Part shown: one piece after another, positions 1 to 8,195 of the stretch
Layout of the letters: every line of letters begins with the position of its first letter
How positions within the stretch are numbered: position 1 is the stretch's first letter
Source of the DNA: Fimenecus sp045631075
GTDB taxonomy: Bacteria > Bacillota > Clostridia > Oscillospirales > Acutalibacteraceae
Direction of reading: 5' to 3'
DNA: 48,658 nucleotides
Assembly (NCBI GenBank): GCA_045631075.1
Contig: JAZQUC010000201.1
Location: forward strand, 1-48,658
The notes under the pieces: model-generated
What the model was told of the DNA's origin: nothing
Database searches by the model: none
Seen by the model: the letters and a program-made list of their open reading frames with translations, nothing else
Program-made: the position numbers and the translations under genes

Positions 1-875
1 AAGACCGCTTGGCCTCCGACTTCAGAACGGTCAACTTTTGTTGGGTCTTTTCCTGAGAAAGCACCGCCACCATGACGAGAATATCCGCCGTATGTATCAA
101 CAATAATTTTACGACCTGTGAGACCTGAGTCGCCCATAGGACCACCAATTACAAATCTGCCTGTTGGGTTAACAAAAATCTTTGTGTTATCATCAATAAG
201 ATTAGCAGGAATAATTGGGTCAATAACATATTTCTTAACATCCTCACGGATTTGTGCAAGCTCAACATCAGCACTATGCTGTGAAGATACAACAATTGCA
301 TAAATTCTAACAGGATTTCTGTCATCATCATATTCAACAGTTACTTGTGTTTTACCATCAGCACGAAGATAAGCTAGTGTACCATCTTTTCTAACTTTTG
401 TGAGCTGAACTGCAAGCTTGTTTGCAAGTGAAATTGGCATTGGCATAAGTTCAGGTGTTTCGTCACAAGCAAAACCGAACATCATACCTTGGTCGCCAGC
501 ACCATTAAGGTTATAAAAATCATCATTACCATCTTTGATTTCCATTGAGTTATCAACACCAAGGGCAATGTCAGCAGACTGTTTATCGAGCGCTACAAGC
601 ACCGCACAAGTATTGCCATCAAAGCCTTTTGCACTATCGTCATAACCGATTTCAAGAACTGTATTTCTAACGATTTCAGGGATATTAACCTGTGCCTTTG
701 ATGTGATTTCACCCATAACAAGAACTTGTCCTGTTGTTACTGTTGTTTCACAAGCAACACGTGACATTGGGTCTTGTGCAAGCATTGCATCAAGAATTGA
801 ATCAGAAATTTTATCACAGATTTTGTCTGGATGACCTTCTGTAACTGATTCAGATGTAAATAAAAATTTAGCCAT
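1..875 (-). CDS. metK: S-adenosylmethionine synthetase (3' end cut by window edge)
   Basis: Makes S-adenosylmethionine from methionine and ATP in the cytoplasm. My minus-strand translation begins MAKFLFTSESVTEGHPDKIC, the family N-terminus with the GHPDK ATP-binding motif. Further on it shows GAGDQG and GGGAFSGKDP, both characteristic of MetK. About 291 codons are present and the usual length is about 395, so roughly the last quarter lies outside the window. The ATG at 875 follows a strong GGAGGAG ribosome site. The gene is preceded by a SAM-I riboswitch, so its own product should repress it. Confidence 0.97.
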   Translation of the reverse strand, partial: MAKFLFTSESVTEGHPDKICDKISDSILDAMLAQDPMSRVACETTVTTGQVLVMGEITSKAQVNIPEIVRNTVLEIGYDDSAKGFDGNTCAVLVALDKQSADIALGVDNSMEIKDGNDDFYNLNGAGDQGMMFGFACDETPELMPMPISLANKLAVQLTKVRKDGTLAYLRADGKTQVTVEYDDDRNPVRIYAIVVSSQHSADVELAQIREDVKKYVIDPIIPANLIDDNTKIFVNPTGRFVIGGPMGDSGLTGRKIIVDTYGGYSRHGGGAFSGKDPTKVDRSEVGGQAV

Positions 876-900
876 ATTTTTTCTCCTCCAAAAATTAGAT

Positions 901-923
901 AAGCACCCATAATAAGGGTGCTT
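901..923 (-). terminator. Expression-platform hairpin of the metK riboswitch
   Basis: An 8-bp perfect stem (901-908 with 916-923) has a 7-nt loop and lies between the aptamer and the metK ribosome site. On the minus strand it is followed by a short, offset T run (ATCTAATTTTT). The stem contains a second copy of the CCTTAT used by aptamer P1, so the 3' strand of P1 can pair with either copy. That fits a terminator/antiterminator switch. The weak T tract leaves some doubt whether control is transcriptional. Confidence 0.75.
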
Positions 924-931
924 TAATTACA

Positions 932-1027
932 ACCTTATATCTCGGATAATCCGCAGGAATTAGCACCTTGCAAAAAGCAGGTTGCTGGGTTTCACAGGGC
1001 CAGACCCTCCACCACTCTGCATAAGGG
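932..1027 (-). promoter_or_regulatory. SAM-I (S-box) riboswitch aptamer
   Basis: Read on the minus strand, the region carries the S-box core in order: AGAGTGGTGGAGGG, CTGGCCC, AAACCCAGCAACC, and GGTGCTAATTCC. A P1 helix forms between CCCTTAT (1027-1021) and ATAAGG (near 938-933). It lies directly upstream of metK, the classical target. From family knowledge, SAM binding stabilises P1 and turns the downstream gene off. Confidence 0.95.
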
Positions 1028-1046
1028 ATATATTTAGTTTCAATAT

Positions 1047-1074
1047 ATTTTATCACAATATTTAATATTGTCAA
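1047..1074 (-). promoter_or_regulatory. Promoter for the SAM riboswitch and metK
   Basis: On the minus strand TTGACA (1074-1069) and TAAAAT (1052-1047) are separated by 16 nt, a near-consensus SigA promoter about 20 nt upstream of the aptamer. The spacer holds a perfect AT-rich palindrome (CAATATT-T-AATATTG, 1056-1070). The promoter abuts the ribU stop codon. Confidence 0.75.
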
Positions 1075-1665
1075 CTATATTGTATATTTTTTTATAGCTT
1101 TTTCAAGTACAGAATATATTGGGAAAAATGGAACAATATTGAAAAGTGCTTTTATTGAGTTGAGTGTTGTTGAACCCCATACACCAGCCCAATATGTTTC
1201 ACTTACGAGTGGGAATCCCATAATTTTATAAAAAATTGGTGTGAAAATCATATTTGCAATCCATCCAACAATTATAGCTATAACTATTGTTATTGCGGAA
1301 GACAAAAGATATGTTTTAATTGAAATTTTATTTTCTTTAAATACTTTTTTAAATATTTTTACAAAGCCTGACATTGATAAAATCATACTGCTACCAAGAA
1401 TTATATTCATTATTTCACCAATACCGACTGTTGTTGTTCTTGTCAGATGAATGATATTTTTAAAGACTTCTACCAATATTCCTTGAACAGGACCAATTAT
1501 TACACCTGTAAGAATTGCAGGAAAGTCTGAAAAATCGACCTTAAGATGACCTACAGCAGGAACAATATTTATTTCAGGAAATACCATATAAATTACTGTT
1601 GCAATTGCAGTCATTAATCCAACAAGTGTTAAATTAAATATTTTTTTGTTTCGATTGTTTGACAT
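1075..1665 (-). CDS. ribU: Riboflavin ECF transporter S component
   Basis: This is a substrate-binding integral membrane subunit that takes up riboflavin with a shared ECF energy-coupling module, which is not encoded here. The 196-aa protein is mostly hydrophobic, with about six membrane segments. It carries the S-component features VDFSDFPAIL and GPVQGILVEVFKN. The start is set at ATG 1665, preceded by GAAAGGA at normal spacing; a TTG six codons earlier overlaps that ribosome site. An FMN riboswitch directly upstream supports riboflavin as substrate. It forms a single-gene unit with its own promoter. Confidence 0.93.
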   Translation of the reverse strand: MSNNRNKKIFNLTLVGLMTAIATVIYMVFPEINIVPAVGHLKVDFSDFPAILTGVIIGPVQGILVEVFKNIIHLTRTTTVGIGEIMNIILGSSMILSMSGFVKIFKKVFKENKISIKTYLLSSAITIVIAIIVGWIANMIFTPIFYKIMGFPLVSETYWAGVWGSTTLNSIKALFNIVPFFPIYSVLEKAIKKYTI

Positions 1666-1694
1666 AAAAGACATTCCTTTCAATTTTAGTTGTC

Positions 1695-1724
1695 AAACAG
1701 AAAACCCTGCTAATAATAGCAGGG
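1695..1724 (-). terminator. FMN-riboswitch intrinsic terminator
   Basis: A perfect 8-bp stem (CCCTGCTA 1705-1712 with TAGCAGGG 1717-1724) has a 4-nt loop. On the minus strand it is followed by TTTTCTGTTT. It sits between the FMN aptamer and ribU, so FMN binding should cause premature termination. Confidence 0.9.
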
Positions 1725-1742
1725 CCTTAATGTAACAAAAAT

Positions 1743-1857
1743 GTTGCATCTTCTTTCATCCGGACTATACCGTCGGTATGGGAATTACACCCATTCAGCC
1801 ATTTGGCTCGTGGACTTTAACCACCGGTGGAGAATTTCACTCCGCCCTGAAGACAAC
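1743..1857 (-). promoter_or_regulatory. FMN riboswitch (RFN element) aptamer
   Basis: The minus strand shows the RFN conserved blocks in order: TCTTCAGGGCGGAGTGAAAT, CCACCGGTGGT, AGTCCACGAGCC, GGTGTAATTCCC, ACCGACGGTATAGTCCGGAT, and GAAGAAGA closing P1 with TCTTC. It controls ribU through the adjacent terminator. Confidence 0.96.
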
Positions 1858-1871
1858 TAATATATTGTATT

Positions 1872-3107
1872 TTATGATTTAATTATATCATTGTGACGAT
1901 TATTGTCAATACTTCTTTTCTTAATGTTTAACAGTGATATTGCAATTATCATTAAAAGAGGAAACAGAGCACCAAATCCAAGTCCTATTTTAAGGGATTC
2001 ACCTGATGTAATGCCTTGTGATATTTGTATTGTCATATAACTTATAAACCAAGGACCTAATGTGCACCCTGTATCACCTGACAATGCAAGTACACTGTAC
2101 ATTGAACCGCCACCATTAGGAAAAAGTCTTGCTGCAAGACTTAATGTTGCAGGCCACATAATACTTACTGTAATTCCTGTTAACGCACAGGTTAAAAGCG
2201 AAATAACAGAATTATTTATAAAGCAAGTACCAAGATAACAAAAAGCACATAAACCTGCAGAGCAATAAAGAGCAATTTTAAGATTTACTTTTTCACCAAT
2301 AAAGCCAAAAATCATTCTTCCTGTGCCCATAAGAATTGCAAAAAGACAAGGGCCTAATAAATCACCGGTCATTTTCGTAACTTTAAGACCTGCTTCAGCA
2401 AAATATGATGACCATTGTGACATCCCTATTTCTGATGCACCTGAACAAATCATAATGATAATACAAAGCAAGAATTGTTTGTTAAACAGCAGTTTGAAAA
2501 ATGGTATTTTTTCTTCTTTCGTAAGATTTGGTTGAATAGGTACTGAAATGAAATTTATGGTATTTATAAGTGGAATTATTGACCATAAAACAGGCGCAAC
2601 AAACCACAAATCATTGCCTAAAAGTTTTATCATTATTGTCGTTAAAAAAACCACAATTACTTGTCCCCAACAATAGAATGAGTGCAACAAACTCATTTCT
2701 GCTGTTTTCTTTTCACCAGGGATTGATTCAATTATCGGACTTATTATTACTTCCGTGATTCCGCTACCAATTGCAGACAAAACAATCGAAATTACAATTC
2801 CGATATATGAGTTTGTCATAATATTTGGAAGAATGCCAAGACAGGTGAGTCCTAAAAAAGCAATTCCCTGTGAAACGATTGCAAGTGGTTTATAACCAAT
2901 TAAATCGACGAATTTTATAGATAATGTATCAACTATAAGTTGCGTAGCAAAATTTATTGTGATTAAAAGTGATAGTTTTTCAAGTGTTATATTGAATTTG
3001 TCACTGAAAATTACAAACAGAAGTGGAGCAATATTATTGATTATACCTTGTACTACATAGCCTATATAACAAGCTGTTTTTGTACCTGTGAATGTTCTTG
3101 TTTTCAT
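1872..3107 (-). CDS. MFS permease, probable sugar transporter
   Basis: This is a 411-aa integral membrane protein with about twelve hydrophobic segments in two halves around a central basic loop near residues 195-205, the major facilitator layout. The length and the absence of extra domains fit the FucP-like sugar branch, but the substrate cannot be read from sequence. Its ATG overlaps the manA stop codon by one base (TAATG), so the two are translationally coupled, which suggests import of a hexose that feeds mannose-6-phosphate metabolism. Its tail contains the ribU promoter. Confidence 0.8.
   Translation of the reverse strand: MKTRTFTGTKTACYIGYVVQGIINNIAPLLFVIFSDKFNITLEKLSLLITINFATQLIVDTLSIKFVDLIGYKPLAIVSQGIAFLGLTCLGILPNIMTNSYIGIVISIVLSAIGSGITEVIISPIIESIPGEKKTAEMSLLHSFYCWGQVIVVFLTTIMIKLLGNDLWFVAPVLWSIIPLINTINFISVPIQPNLTKEEKIPFFKLLFNKQFLLCIIIMICSGASEIGMSQWSSYFAEAGLKVTKMTGDLLGPCLFAILMGTGRMIFGFIGEKVNLKIALYCSAGLCAFCYLGTCFINNSVISLLTCALTGITVSIMWPATLSLAARLFPNGGGSMYSVLALSGDTGCTLGPWFISYMTIQISQGITSGESLKIGLGFGALFPLLMIIAISLLNIKKRSIDNNRHNDIIKS
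1882..1909 (-). promoter_or_regulatory. Promoter for the FMN riboswitch and ribU
   Basis: A full-consensus TTGACA (1909-1904), 16-nt spacer and TATAAT (1887-1882) lie on the minus strand. The whole promoter lies inside the last codons of the upstream MFS gene, and the aptamer begins about 25 nt downstream. Confidence 0.85.
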
Positions 3108-4054
3108 TATACTTTTGTAATTATAAGTTCTGCATTTCCTGTTACATTAAATTCGCCATAATTTGCAGGAATAAACAGACTGTCTCCTTTTTTTATATCA
3201 ATGTTATCAACATTTGCATTGCCGTCTGTAACTAATATAGAAACAAATGATTTATCGTCGGCAATTGATGTGTATTTTGTAGTAACTGTTACTTTTTCAA
3301 CATTGAACAAATCACATTTTGTAAGCAATTGTGTTGAATATCCGTTTTCAACTATAAGTTCACCTTCAGGATTAGTTGAACGTGTAGGTGGAGTACAGTT
3401 TGTAACATCAATTGCTTTTTCAACGTGAAGCTCTCTTGGTTTACCGTCAGCACCAAGTCGTCCATAGTCATAAACTCGGTATGTTGTATTTGAATTCTGC
3501 TGAATTTCTGCAAGAAGAATACCTTTACCGATTGCGTGAAGTGTACCTGCTTCAATAAAAAATAGGTCACCCTTTTTAACCTTAACTTTATTAACAGTTT
3601 CAAGGAAAGTATTATCAGAAATTCTTTCTTTAAATTCCTCACTTGTAATTGATTTGTTGAAGCCATATATTAATTCTGCATCGTCATCACAATCAAGAAT
3701 ATACCAACATTCTGTTTTGCCGTATTCCTTTTCAACACGCATTGCATATTCATTATCAGGATGAACCTGAACAGAAAGATCATTTTTAGCGTCAATAAGC
3801 TTAATGAGAATAGGAAAATATTCAAATTTGTTTCCGTTTTCACCTAAAAATTCAGGGTGAGTATTAACAACTTCTGTAAGTGTTTTTCCTTTAAAATCAC
3901 CATTTTCAATTGTGTTTTCACCATCTTTATGACAAGAAAGCATCCATCCCTCTGCAAGTTTTTCAAGGTTGGATTCAAAGCCATACTCGTCACGAAGCTT
4001 TGTTCCACCCCATATGTAATCTTTAAATACAGGTTTTAATTTTAAAATATACAT
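3107..4054 (-). CDS. manA: Mannose-6-phosphate isomerase, class I
   Basis: Interconverts mannose 6-phosphate and fructose 6-phosphate. The 315-aa protein matches short Firmicute type I isomerases. It shows PVFKDYIWGG at the N-terminus, VQVHPDNEYA (zinc ligands) near residue 97, and EAGTLHAIGKGILLAEIQQ in the catalytic cupin. The ATG at 4054 follows AAGGAG. It is the first gene of a two-gene operon with the MFS permease and diverges from the sulfatase gene. Confidence 0.95.
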   Translation of the reverse strand: MYILKLKPVFKDYIWGGTKLRDEYGFESNLEKLAEGWMLSCHKDGENTIENGDFKGKTLTEVVNTHPEFLGENGNKFEYFPILIKLIDAKNDLSVQVHPDNEYAMRVEKEYGKTECWYILDCDDDAELIYGFNKSITSEEFKERISDNTFLETVNKVKVKKGDLFFIEAGTLHAIGKGILLAEIQQNSNTTYRVYDYGRLGADGKPRELHVEKAIDVTNCTPPTRSTNPEGELIVENGYSTQLLTKCDLFNVEKVTVTTKYTSIADDKSFVSILVTDGNANVDNIDIKKGDSLFIPANYGEFNVTGNAELIITKV

Positions 4055-4082
4055 AAAACCACTCCTTAAATCATTTCAAAAT

Positions 4083-4111
4083 ATTTTATCATATTACTAT
4101 TTTGTTTTCAA
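4083..4111 (-). promoter_or_regulatory. Promoter for manA and the MFS gene
   Basis: TTGAAA (4111-4106), a 17-nt spacer and TAAAAT (4088-4083) lie on the minus strand, about 29 nt upstream of the manA start. It lies back to back with the sulfatase promoter. Confidence 0.75.
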
Positions 4112-4119
4112 TAATTTGA

Positions 4120-4148
4120 TTGTCAAAAAATATGGTTTGTGATACAAT
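4120..4148 (+). promoter_or_regulatory. Promoter for the sulfatase gene
   Basis: TTGTCA (4120-4125), a 17-nt spacer and TACAAT (4143-4148) lie about 30 nt upstream of the ATG at 4179. The -35 elements of the two divergent promoters are only about 8 bp apart, so one regulator could act on both. Confidence 0.75.
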
Positions 4149-4178
4149 TTTTTTAAAAGAAATGTTAAAGGATTTATT

Positions 4179-5477
4179 ATGAAAGAAAATATTATTTTTT
4201 ATTTTTCGGACCAACAAAGATTTGATACTGTTAATTATGACATAATGCCTAATCTCATGAAACTTGCAGAAGAAGGCACCTTTTTTGAAAATTGTTATAC
4301 AAGTCAGCCTGTATGTGGACCTGCAAGAGCTTGTTTACAGACAGGTGTTTATCCGACTGAATGTGGTTGTCATATAAATGGAATTCCTTTAAAGGATAAT
4401 GAAAAGACACTTGCTGATTGTTTTAATGAAAACGGATATGATACGGCATATATTGGCAAGTTGCATTTGGCATCAGGACAAAATGGTGGTGAAAATATAA
4501 AGTGCGAAAAGTCACCAATTCCTAACGAAAGATTATGTGGATACAAATATTTTCGTGGTGCAGATGTGCTTGAATTCACTTCACACGGATATGATGGATT
4601 TGTATTTGATGAAAATGGTAAAAAAATAGAGTTTGAAGGTTATCGAGCAGACAGAATAAATGATTTTGCAATAGAATATATTGAAAATCATAATGACGAA
4701 AAACCGTTTTTTATGTTTATATCTCAACTTGAGCCACATCATCAGAATGACCATAACAGATTTGAAGGGCCTAAAGAAAAGGTTGTAAATTATAAAAATT
4801 ATCCATTACCCGAAGATTTAACACATTTAAAAGGTAACTATAAAGACCAATATCCTGATTATCTTGCTGCTATAGAAAGTCTTGATGATAATCTTGGAAA
4901 TCTCATTGAAAAATTAAAGGAAAAAGGAATCTATGATAACACAACTATTGTTTATACATCAGACCATGGTTGTCATTTTAAAACAAGAAACGCAGAGTAT
5001 AAACGCAGTTGTCATGATTCGTCTATTCATATTCCACTTGTAATTAAATCGAAGGACTATCCCAAAGGTGTAAAAGATGATAAAATTGTAAGTCTTGTAG
5101 ATTTACCACCGACATTGTTATCAATTGCAGGAATTGAAATACCGAAACAATATCAAGGTGTTACAATTTCAAATAAAGATAATTGTGAATGTGCATTTGT
5201 ACAAATTAGTGAAAGTCAGTGTGGCAGGGCAATAAGGACGAAGGATTTTACTTATTCTGTTTCATCTCCACTACCTTTATCGTCATGCTCGTTTGTATAT
5301 TTTGAAGATTATTTGTATGATAATCGTGTCGATAAATCACAGATGAATAATTTAATCAAATCAAAAGAGTATAAAGAGATAAGAGATTCATTAAAAACAC
5401 TTTTATTGAATGAAATAAAGAAAAACGAAGGGAAAACTCCTAAAATCTTTCCATGCCTTTTTGCTAAAAGGAAATAA
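4179..5477 (+). CDS. Sulfatase family hydrolase, cysteine type
   Basis: This 432-aa alkaline-phosphatase-superfamily protein has N-terminal metal-site residues (FYFSDQQR, D11) and the sulfatase signature CGPAR (C46-x-P48-x-R50). In active enzymes that Cys is oxidised to formylglycine. In anaerobes this is done by a radical-SAM maturase, which is not in this window. TSDHG near residue 260 is the second metal motif. No signal peptide is visible, so it is probably cytoplasmic. The substrate (sugar sulfate or phosphonate ester) is unknown. It lies divergent from the manA sugar operon, and a link is possible but unproven. Confidence 0.88.
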   Translation: MKENIIFYFSDQQRFDTVNYDIMPNLMKLAEEGTFFENCYTSQPVCGPARACLQTGVYPTECGCHINGIPLKDNEKTLADCFNENGYDTAYIGKLHLASGQNGGENIKCEKSPIPNERLCGYKYFRGADVLEFTSHGYDGFVFDENGKKIEFEGYRADRINDFAIEYIENHNDEKPFFMFISQLEPHHQNDHNRFEGPKEKVVNYKNYPLPEDLTHLKGNYKDQYPDYLAAIESLDDNLGNLIEKLKEKGIYDNTTIVYTSDHGCHFKTRNAEYKRSCHDSSIHIPLVIKSKDYPKGVKDDKIVSLVDLPPTLLSIAGIEIPKQYQGVTISNKDNCECAFVQISESQCGRAIRTKDFTYSVSSPLPLSSCSFVYFEDYLYDNRVDKSQMNNLIKSKEYKEIRDSLKTLLLNEIKKNEGKTPKIFPCLFAKRK

Positions 5478-5561
5478 TTGAAGAAAATATTACTAAATTA
5501 TTCAAAAATCAACCATTTTTAATAAAATATTTGAAAAAAATGCAATTTTTGTAATAAATAC

Positions 5562-5590
5562 TTGCAAAATGATTCATAATGGTATAAAAT
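5562..5590 (+). promoter_or_regulatory. Promoter for the aminotransferase gene
   Basis: TTGCAA (5562-5567), 17 nt and TAAAAT (5585-5590) lie 33 nt upstream of the ATG at 5623, in an AT-rich gap after the sulfatase gene. Confidence 0.7.
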
Positions 5591-5622
5591 ATTTAACCGA
5601 AATTATATTTGGAGGTAAATCC

Positions 5623-6891
5623 ATGTTATTGAATGAAATGAACAAAGAAGAGCTTGTTGCTCTTAAAAAAGAATTCACAGCAAAATATGAAGAAGTAAAG
5701 AGCCAGGGTCTTGCACTTGATATGTCTCGTGGTAAGCCAAGTGCTGACCAACTTGACTTATCAATGGGAATGCTCAACATTATGAGCACAGTAGAAGACT
5801 GCAAAGCTGAAAATGGCTTTGACTGTCGTAACTATGGTGTTCTTGATGGTATGCCTGAATGCAAGAAGCTTTTTGCAGATATTCTTGAAGTTGACACAAA
5901 AAATATTGTTATCGGTGGTACTTCAAGCCTTAATCTTATGTATGACTACCTTAATCAGTGTATGTTCCTTGGTGTTGCAGGATGCGAACCATGGAGCAAG
6001 CAGGGTAAAGTTAAGTTTATTTGTAATGTACCAGGATATGACAGACATTTCTCTATCACAGAATTTTTTGGTATTGAAATGATATCTGTTGAAATGACAA
6101 ATGAAGGTCCTGATGTTGCAAAAATTAAGGAACTTGTTAAAGACCCAATGGTGAAGGGTATGTTCTGTGTTCCTAAATACTCAAATCCTAATGGTGTAAC
6201 ATACAGTGATAAAGTTGTAAAGGAACTTGCTTCTATTCAGCCTGCAGCAAAGGATTTCAGAGTTATCTGGGATAATGCTTATATTATTCACGAATTAACT
6301 GATACACCTGATGTACTTATGAATATCTTTGATGCATGTAAAGAATTTGGCACAGAAGACTACTTTGTTGAATTTACATCAACATCAAAGATTACATTCC
6401 CAGGTGCAGGTGTTTCTGCAATTGCTGCATCAGATAACAATGTTGCTGAAATTAAGAAGAGACTTAATTTCCAGACAATCAGTTATGATAAGCTTAATCA
6501 GCTTCGTCATGTTAAGTACTTTAAGAATGCTGATGGTGTTAAGGCTCAGATGGCAAAGCACGCTGAAATTATGGCACCTAAATTTAATCTTGTTCTCCAA
6601 AAGCTTGAAAGTGAAATTGCTCCTTTAGGCATTGGTGAATGGGTGAATGTAAAGGGCGGTTATTTCATCAGTTATGATACAGTAGGTTCAAGTGCAAAGA
6701 GAATTGGTGAGCTTTGTAAAGAAGCAGGTCTTGTTCTTACAACTGTTGGTGCAACATACCCATATGGTATTGACCCAGAAGACAAGAACATCAGAATTGC
6801 ACCTTCTTTCCCACCAGTTGCAGATTTGGAAAAGGCTATGGATGTTTTCTGTCTTTGTGCAAAACTTGCTGCTGTTGAAGCATTGATATAA
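5623..6891 (+). CDS. PLP-dependent class I aminotransferase (aspartate aminotransferase type)
   Basis: This 422-aa fold-type I aminotransferase belongs to the long Asp_aminotransf/MocR-like branch common in Clostridia. The PLP lysine is K256 in STSKITFPGAG. SNPNG (187-191) and DNAY (217-220) contact the cofactor, and MSRGKPSADQ near residue 34 is typical of this branch. From the family, it probably transfers amino groups between aspartate or a related amino acid and 2-oxoglutarate. ATG 5623 was chosen because it follows TTTGGAGG; an open extension to 5569 overlaps the promoter. The ispD start follows closely. Confidence 0.9.
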   Translation: MLLNEMNKEELVALKKEFTAKYEEVKSQGLALDMSRGKPSADQLDLSMGMLNIMSTVEDCKAENGFDCRNYGVLDGMPECKKLFADILEVDTKNIVIGGTSSLNLMYDYLNQCMFLGVAGCEPWSKQGKVKFICNVPGYDRHFSITEFFGIEMISVEMTNEGPDVAKIKELVKDPMVKGMFCVPKYSNPNGVTYSDKVVKELASIQPAAKDFRVIWDNAYIIHELTDTPDVLMNIFDACKEFGTEDYFVEFTSTSKITFPGAGVSAIAASDNNVAEIKKRLNFQTISYDKLNQLRHVKYFKNADGVKAQMAKHAEIMAPKFNLVLQKLESEIAPLGIGEWVNVKGGYFISYDTVGSSAKRIGELCKEAGLVLTTVGATYPYGIDPEDKNIRIAPSFPPVADLEKAMDVFCLCAKLAAVEALI

Positions 6892-6902
6892 GGGTGTATA
6901 AT

Positions 6903-7613
6903 ATGTCGAGTATTACGGTAAAAGATAATATTTTTGTTTCTGCCGTAATTGTTTCGGCAGGGAATTCTACTCGTATGGGTGGAATTAATAAACAGTTTCT
7001 TGAAATTGATGGTATGCCTGTAATTGCTCGTTCAATTAAGGCGTTTCAGGATAATTCTTTAATTGATGAAATTGTAATTGTAACACGTTTTCAAGATGTT
7101 GAAAGTGTGCGTGAACTTGTAAAAAAGTATAGTTTTTTTAAAGTTAACACAATTGTGTGTGGTGGAGATACCCGTCAGGAAAGCGTCTTAAATGGTTTGA
7201 ATTTTGTTTCTGATGATGCAGATTTAATTGCTATTCATGATGGTGCTAGACCGTTAGTTTCAGATAGTGTTATAACAGAAACAATAAAAGTGGCAAGTGT
7301 TTATGGTGCTGCCGCAACAGGCGTAAAGGTAAAAGATACTGTTAAACAAGTTGACGATAACAACACCATTGTCGCAACACCTGACAGAGCATATTTGAGA
7401 TTTATTCAGACTCCACAGATTTTTAATAAATCACTTTATTTAGATGCAGTAAAAACTGTTAAAAACAGTAAAGATTTTACAGATGATTGTATGCTTATTG
7501 AAGCGTATGGTAAAACAGTTAAATTTGTGGATGGCGAATATGAAAATATTAAAATAACTACTCCTGAAGATATTGAATTAGCTGAAAATTATCTTAAACG
7601 AAAGGGGAGATAA
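6903..7613 (+). CDS. ispD: 2-C-methyl-D-erythritol 4-phosphate cytidylyltransferase
   Basis: The third enzyme of the MEP isoprenoid pathway: it attaches CMP to methylerythritol phosphate. The 236-aa protein shows the nucleotidyltransferase loop SAGNSTRMGG near its N-terminus, then AIHDGARPLV and the C-terminal KITTPEDIELAE, all typical of IspD. ATG 6903 follows AAGGG at good spacing, in preference to a GTG three codons earlier. Two bases separate it from ispF, so the two successive pathway steps are co-expressed. Confidence 0.96.
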   Translation: MSSITVKDNIFVSAVIVSAGNSTRMGGINKQFLEIDGMPVIARSIKAFQDNSLIDEIVIVTRFQDVESVRELVKKYSFFKVNTIVCGGDTRQESVLNGLNFVSDDADLIAIHDGARPLVSDSVITETIKVASVYGAAATGVKVKDTVKQVDDNNTIVATPDRAYLRFIQTPQIFNKSLYLDAVKTVKNSKDFTDDCMLIEAYGKTVKFVDGEYENIKITTPEDIELAENYLKRKGR

Positions 7614-7615
7614 AC

Positions 7616-8113
7616 TTGCTTAGAATTGGTCACGGATATGATGTTCATAAATTAGTTGAAGGTAGAAAACTTATTCTGGGTGGTGTTGAAATCGAAAATA
7701 ATGGCATTGGGCTTTTAGGTCATTCTGATGCTGATGTCCTTTTACATGCGATTTCTGATTCTCTTCTTGGCGCATGTGCATTAGGTGATATAGGAAAGCA
7801 TTTTCCTGATACAGATGCTGAATTTAAGGATGCTGACAGCCTTATTCTTTTGAAAAAAGTTGTTGAGTTGATTAAATTTAAAGGATATAAAGTTAACAAC
7901 ATTGATGCTACAGTAATTGCGCAAGCACCAAAACTTGCTCCATATATTGACCATATGCGAAATAATATTGCTTTTGCATTGGGTGTTAATGTTGATTGTG
8001 TTAGTGTTAAAGCAACCACAGAAGAAAAACTTGGTTTTACAGGTGCCAAGGAAGGTATTTCTGCACATTGTATATGCCTTGTTGAACAAAAAGAAAAAAT
8101 AAAATTTATATGA
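7616..8113 (+). CDS. ispF: 2-C-methyl-D-erythritol 2,4-cyclodiphosphate synthase
   Basis: Cyclises CDP-methylerythritol 2-phosphate in the MEP pathway. The 165-aa protein matches the family length. It has RIGHGYDVHK at the N-terminus (metal-binding DxH), LGHSDADVLLHAI, DIGKHFPDTD and the C-terminal ATTEEKLGFTG. Translation starts at TTG 7616 after AGGGGAGA. It is the last gene before an intrinsic terminator. Confidence 0.97.
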   Translation: MLRIGHGYDVHKLVEGRKLILGGVEIENNGIGLLGHSDADVLLHAISDSLLGACALGDIGKHFPDTDAEFKDADSLILLKKVVELIKFKGYKVNNIDATVIAQAPKLAPYIDHMRNNIAFALGVNVDCVSVKATTEEKLGFTGAKEGISAHCICLVEQKEKIKFI

Positions 8114-8119
8114 TTTATG

Positions 8120-8153
8120 CCCGTCGGACATTAAGTTTCGACGGGTGTTTTTA
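8120..8153 (+). terminator. Intrinsic terminator after ispF
   Basis: A 7-bp GC-rich stem, CCCGTCG (8120-8126) with CGACGGG (8139-8145), is followed by TGTTTTTAT. It ends the aminotransferase-ispD-ispF unit. Confidence 0.88.
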
Positions 8154-8195
8154 TCAAAATCCTTTTTTCATCATAAAATATAATGGGTGATTAAA

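Noticed and set aside
5813..6886. Several plus-strand frames of 60-100 codons inside the aminotransferase gene
   Set aside because: They are out-of-frame shadows of a gene with intact PLP motifs and a ribosome site.
8178..8183. TATAAT just before the DUF3343 gene as a promoter
   Set aside because: It lies only about 12 bases before the start codon and has no -35 partner at the right distance.
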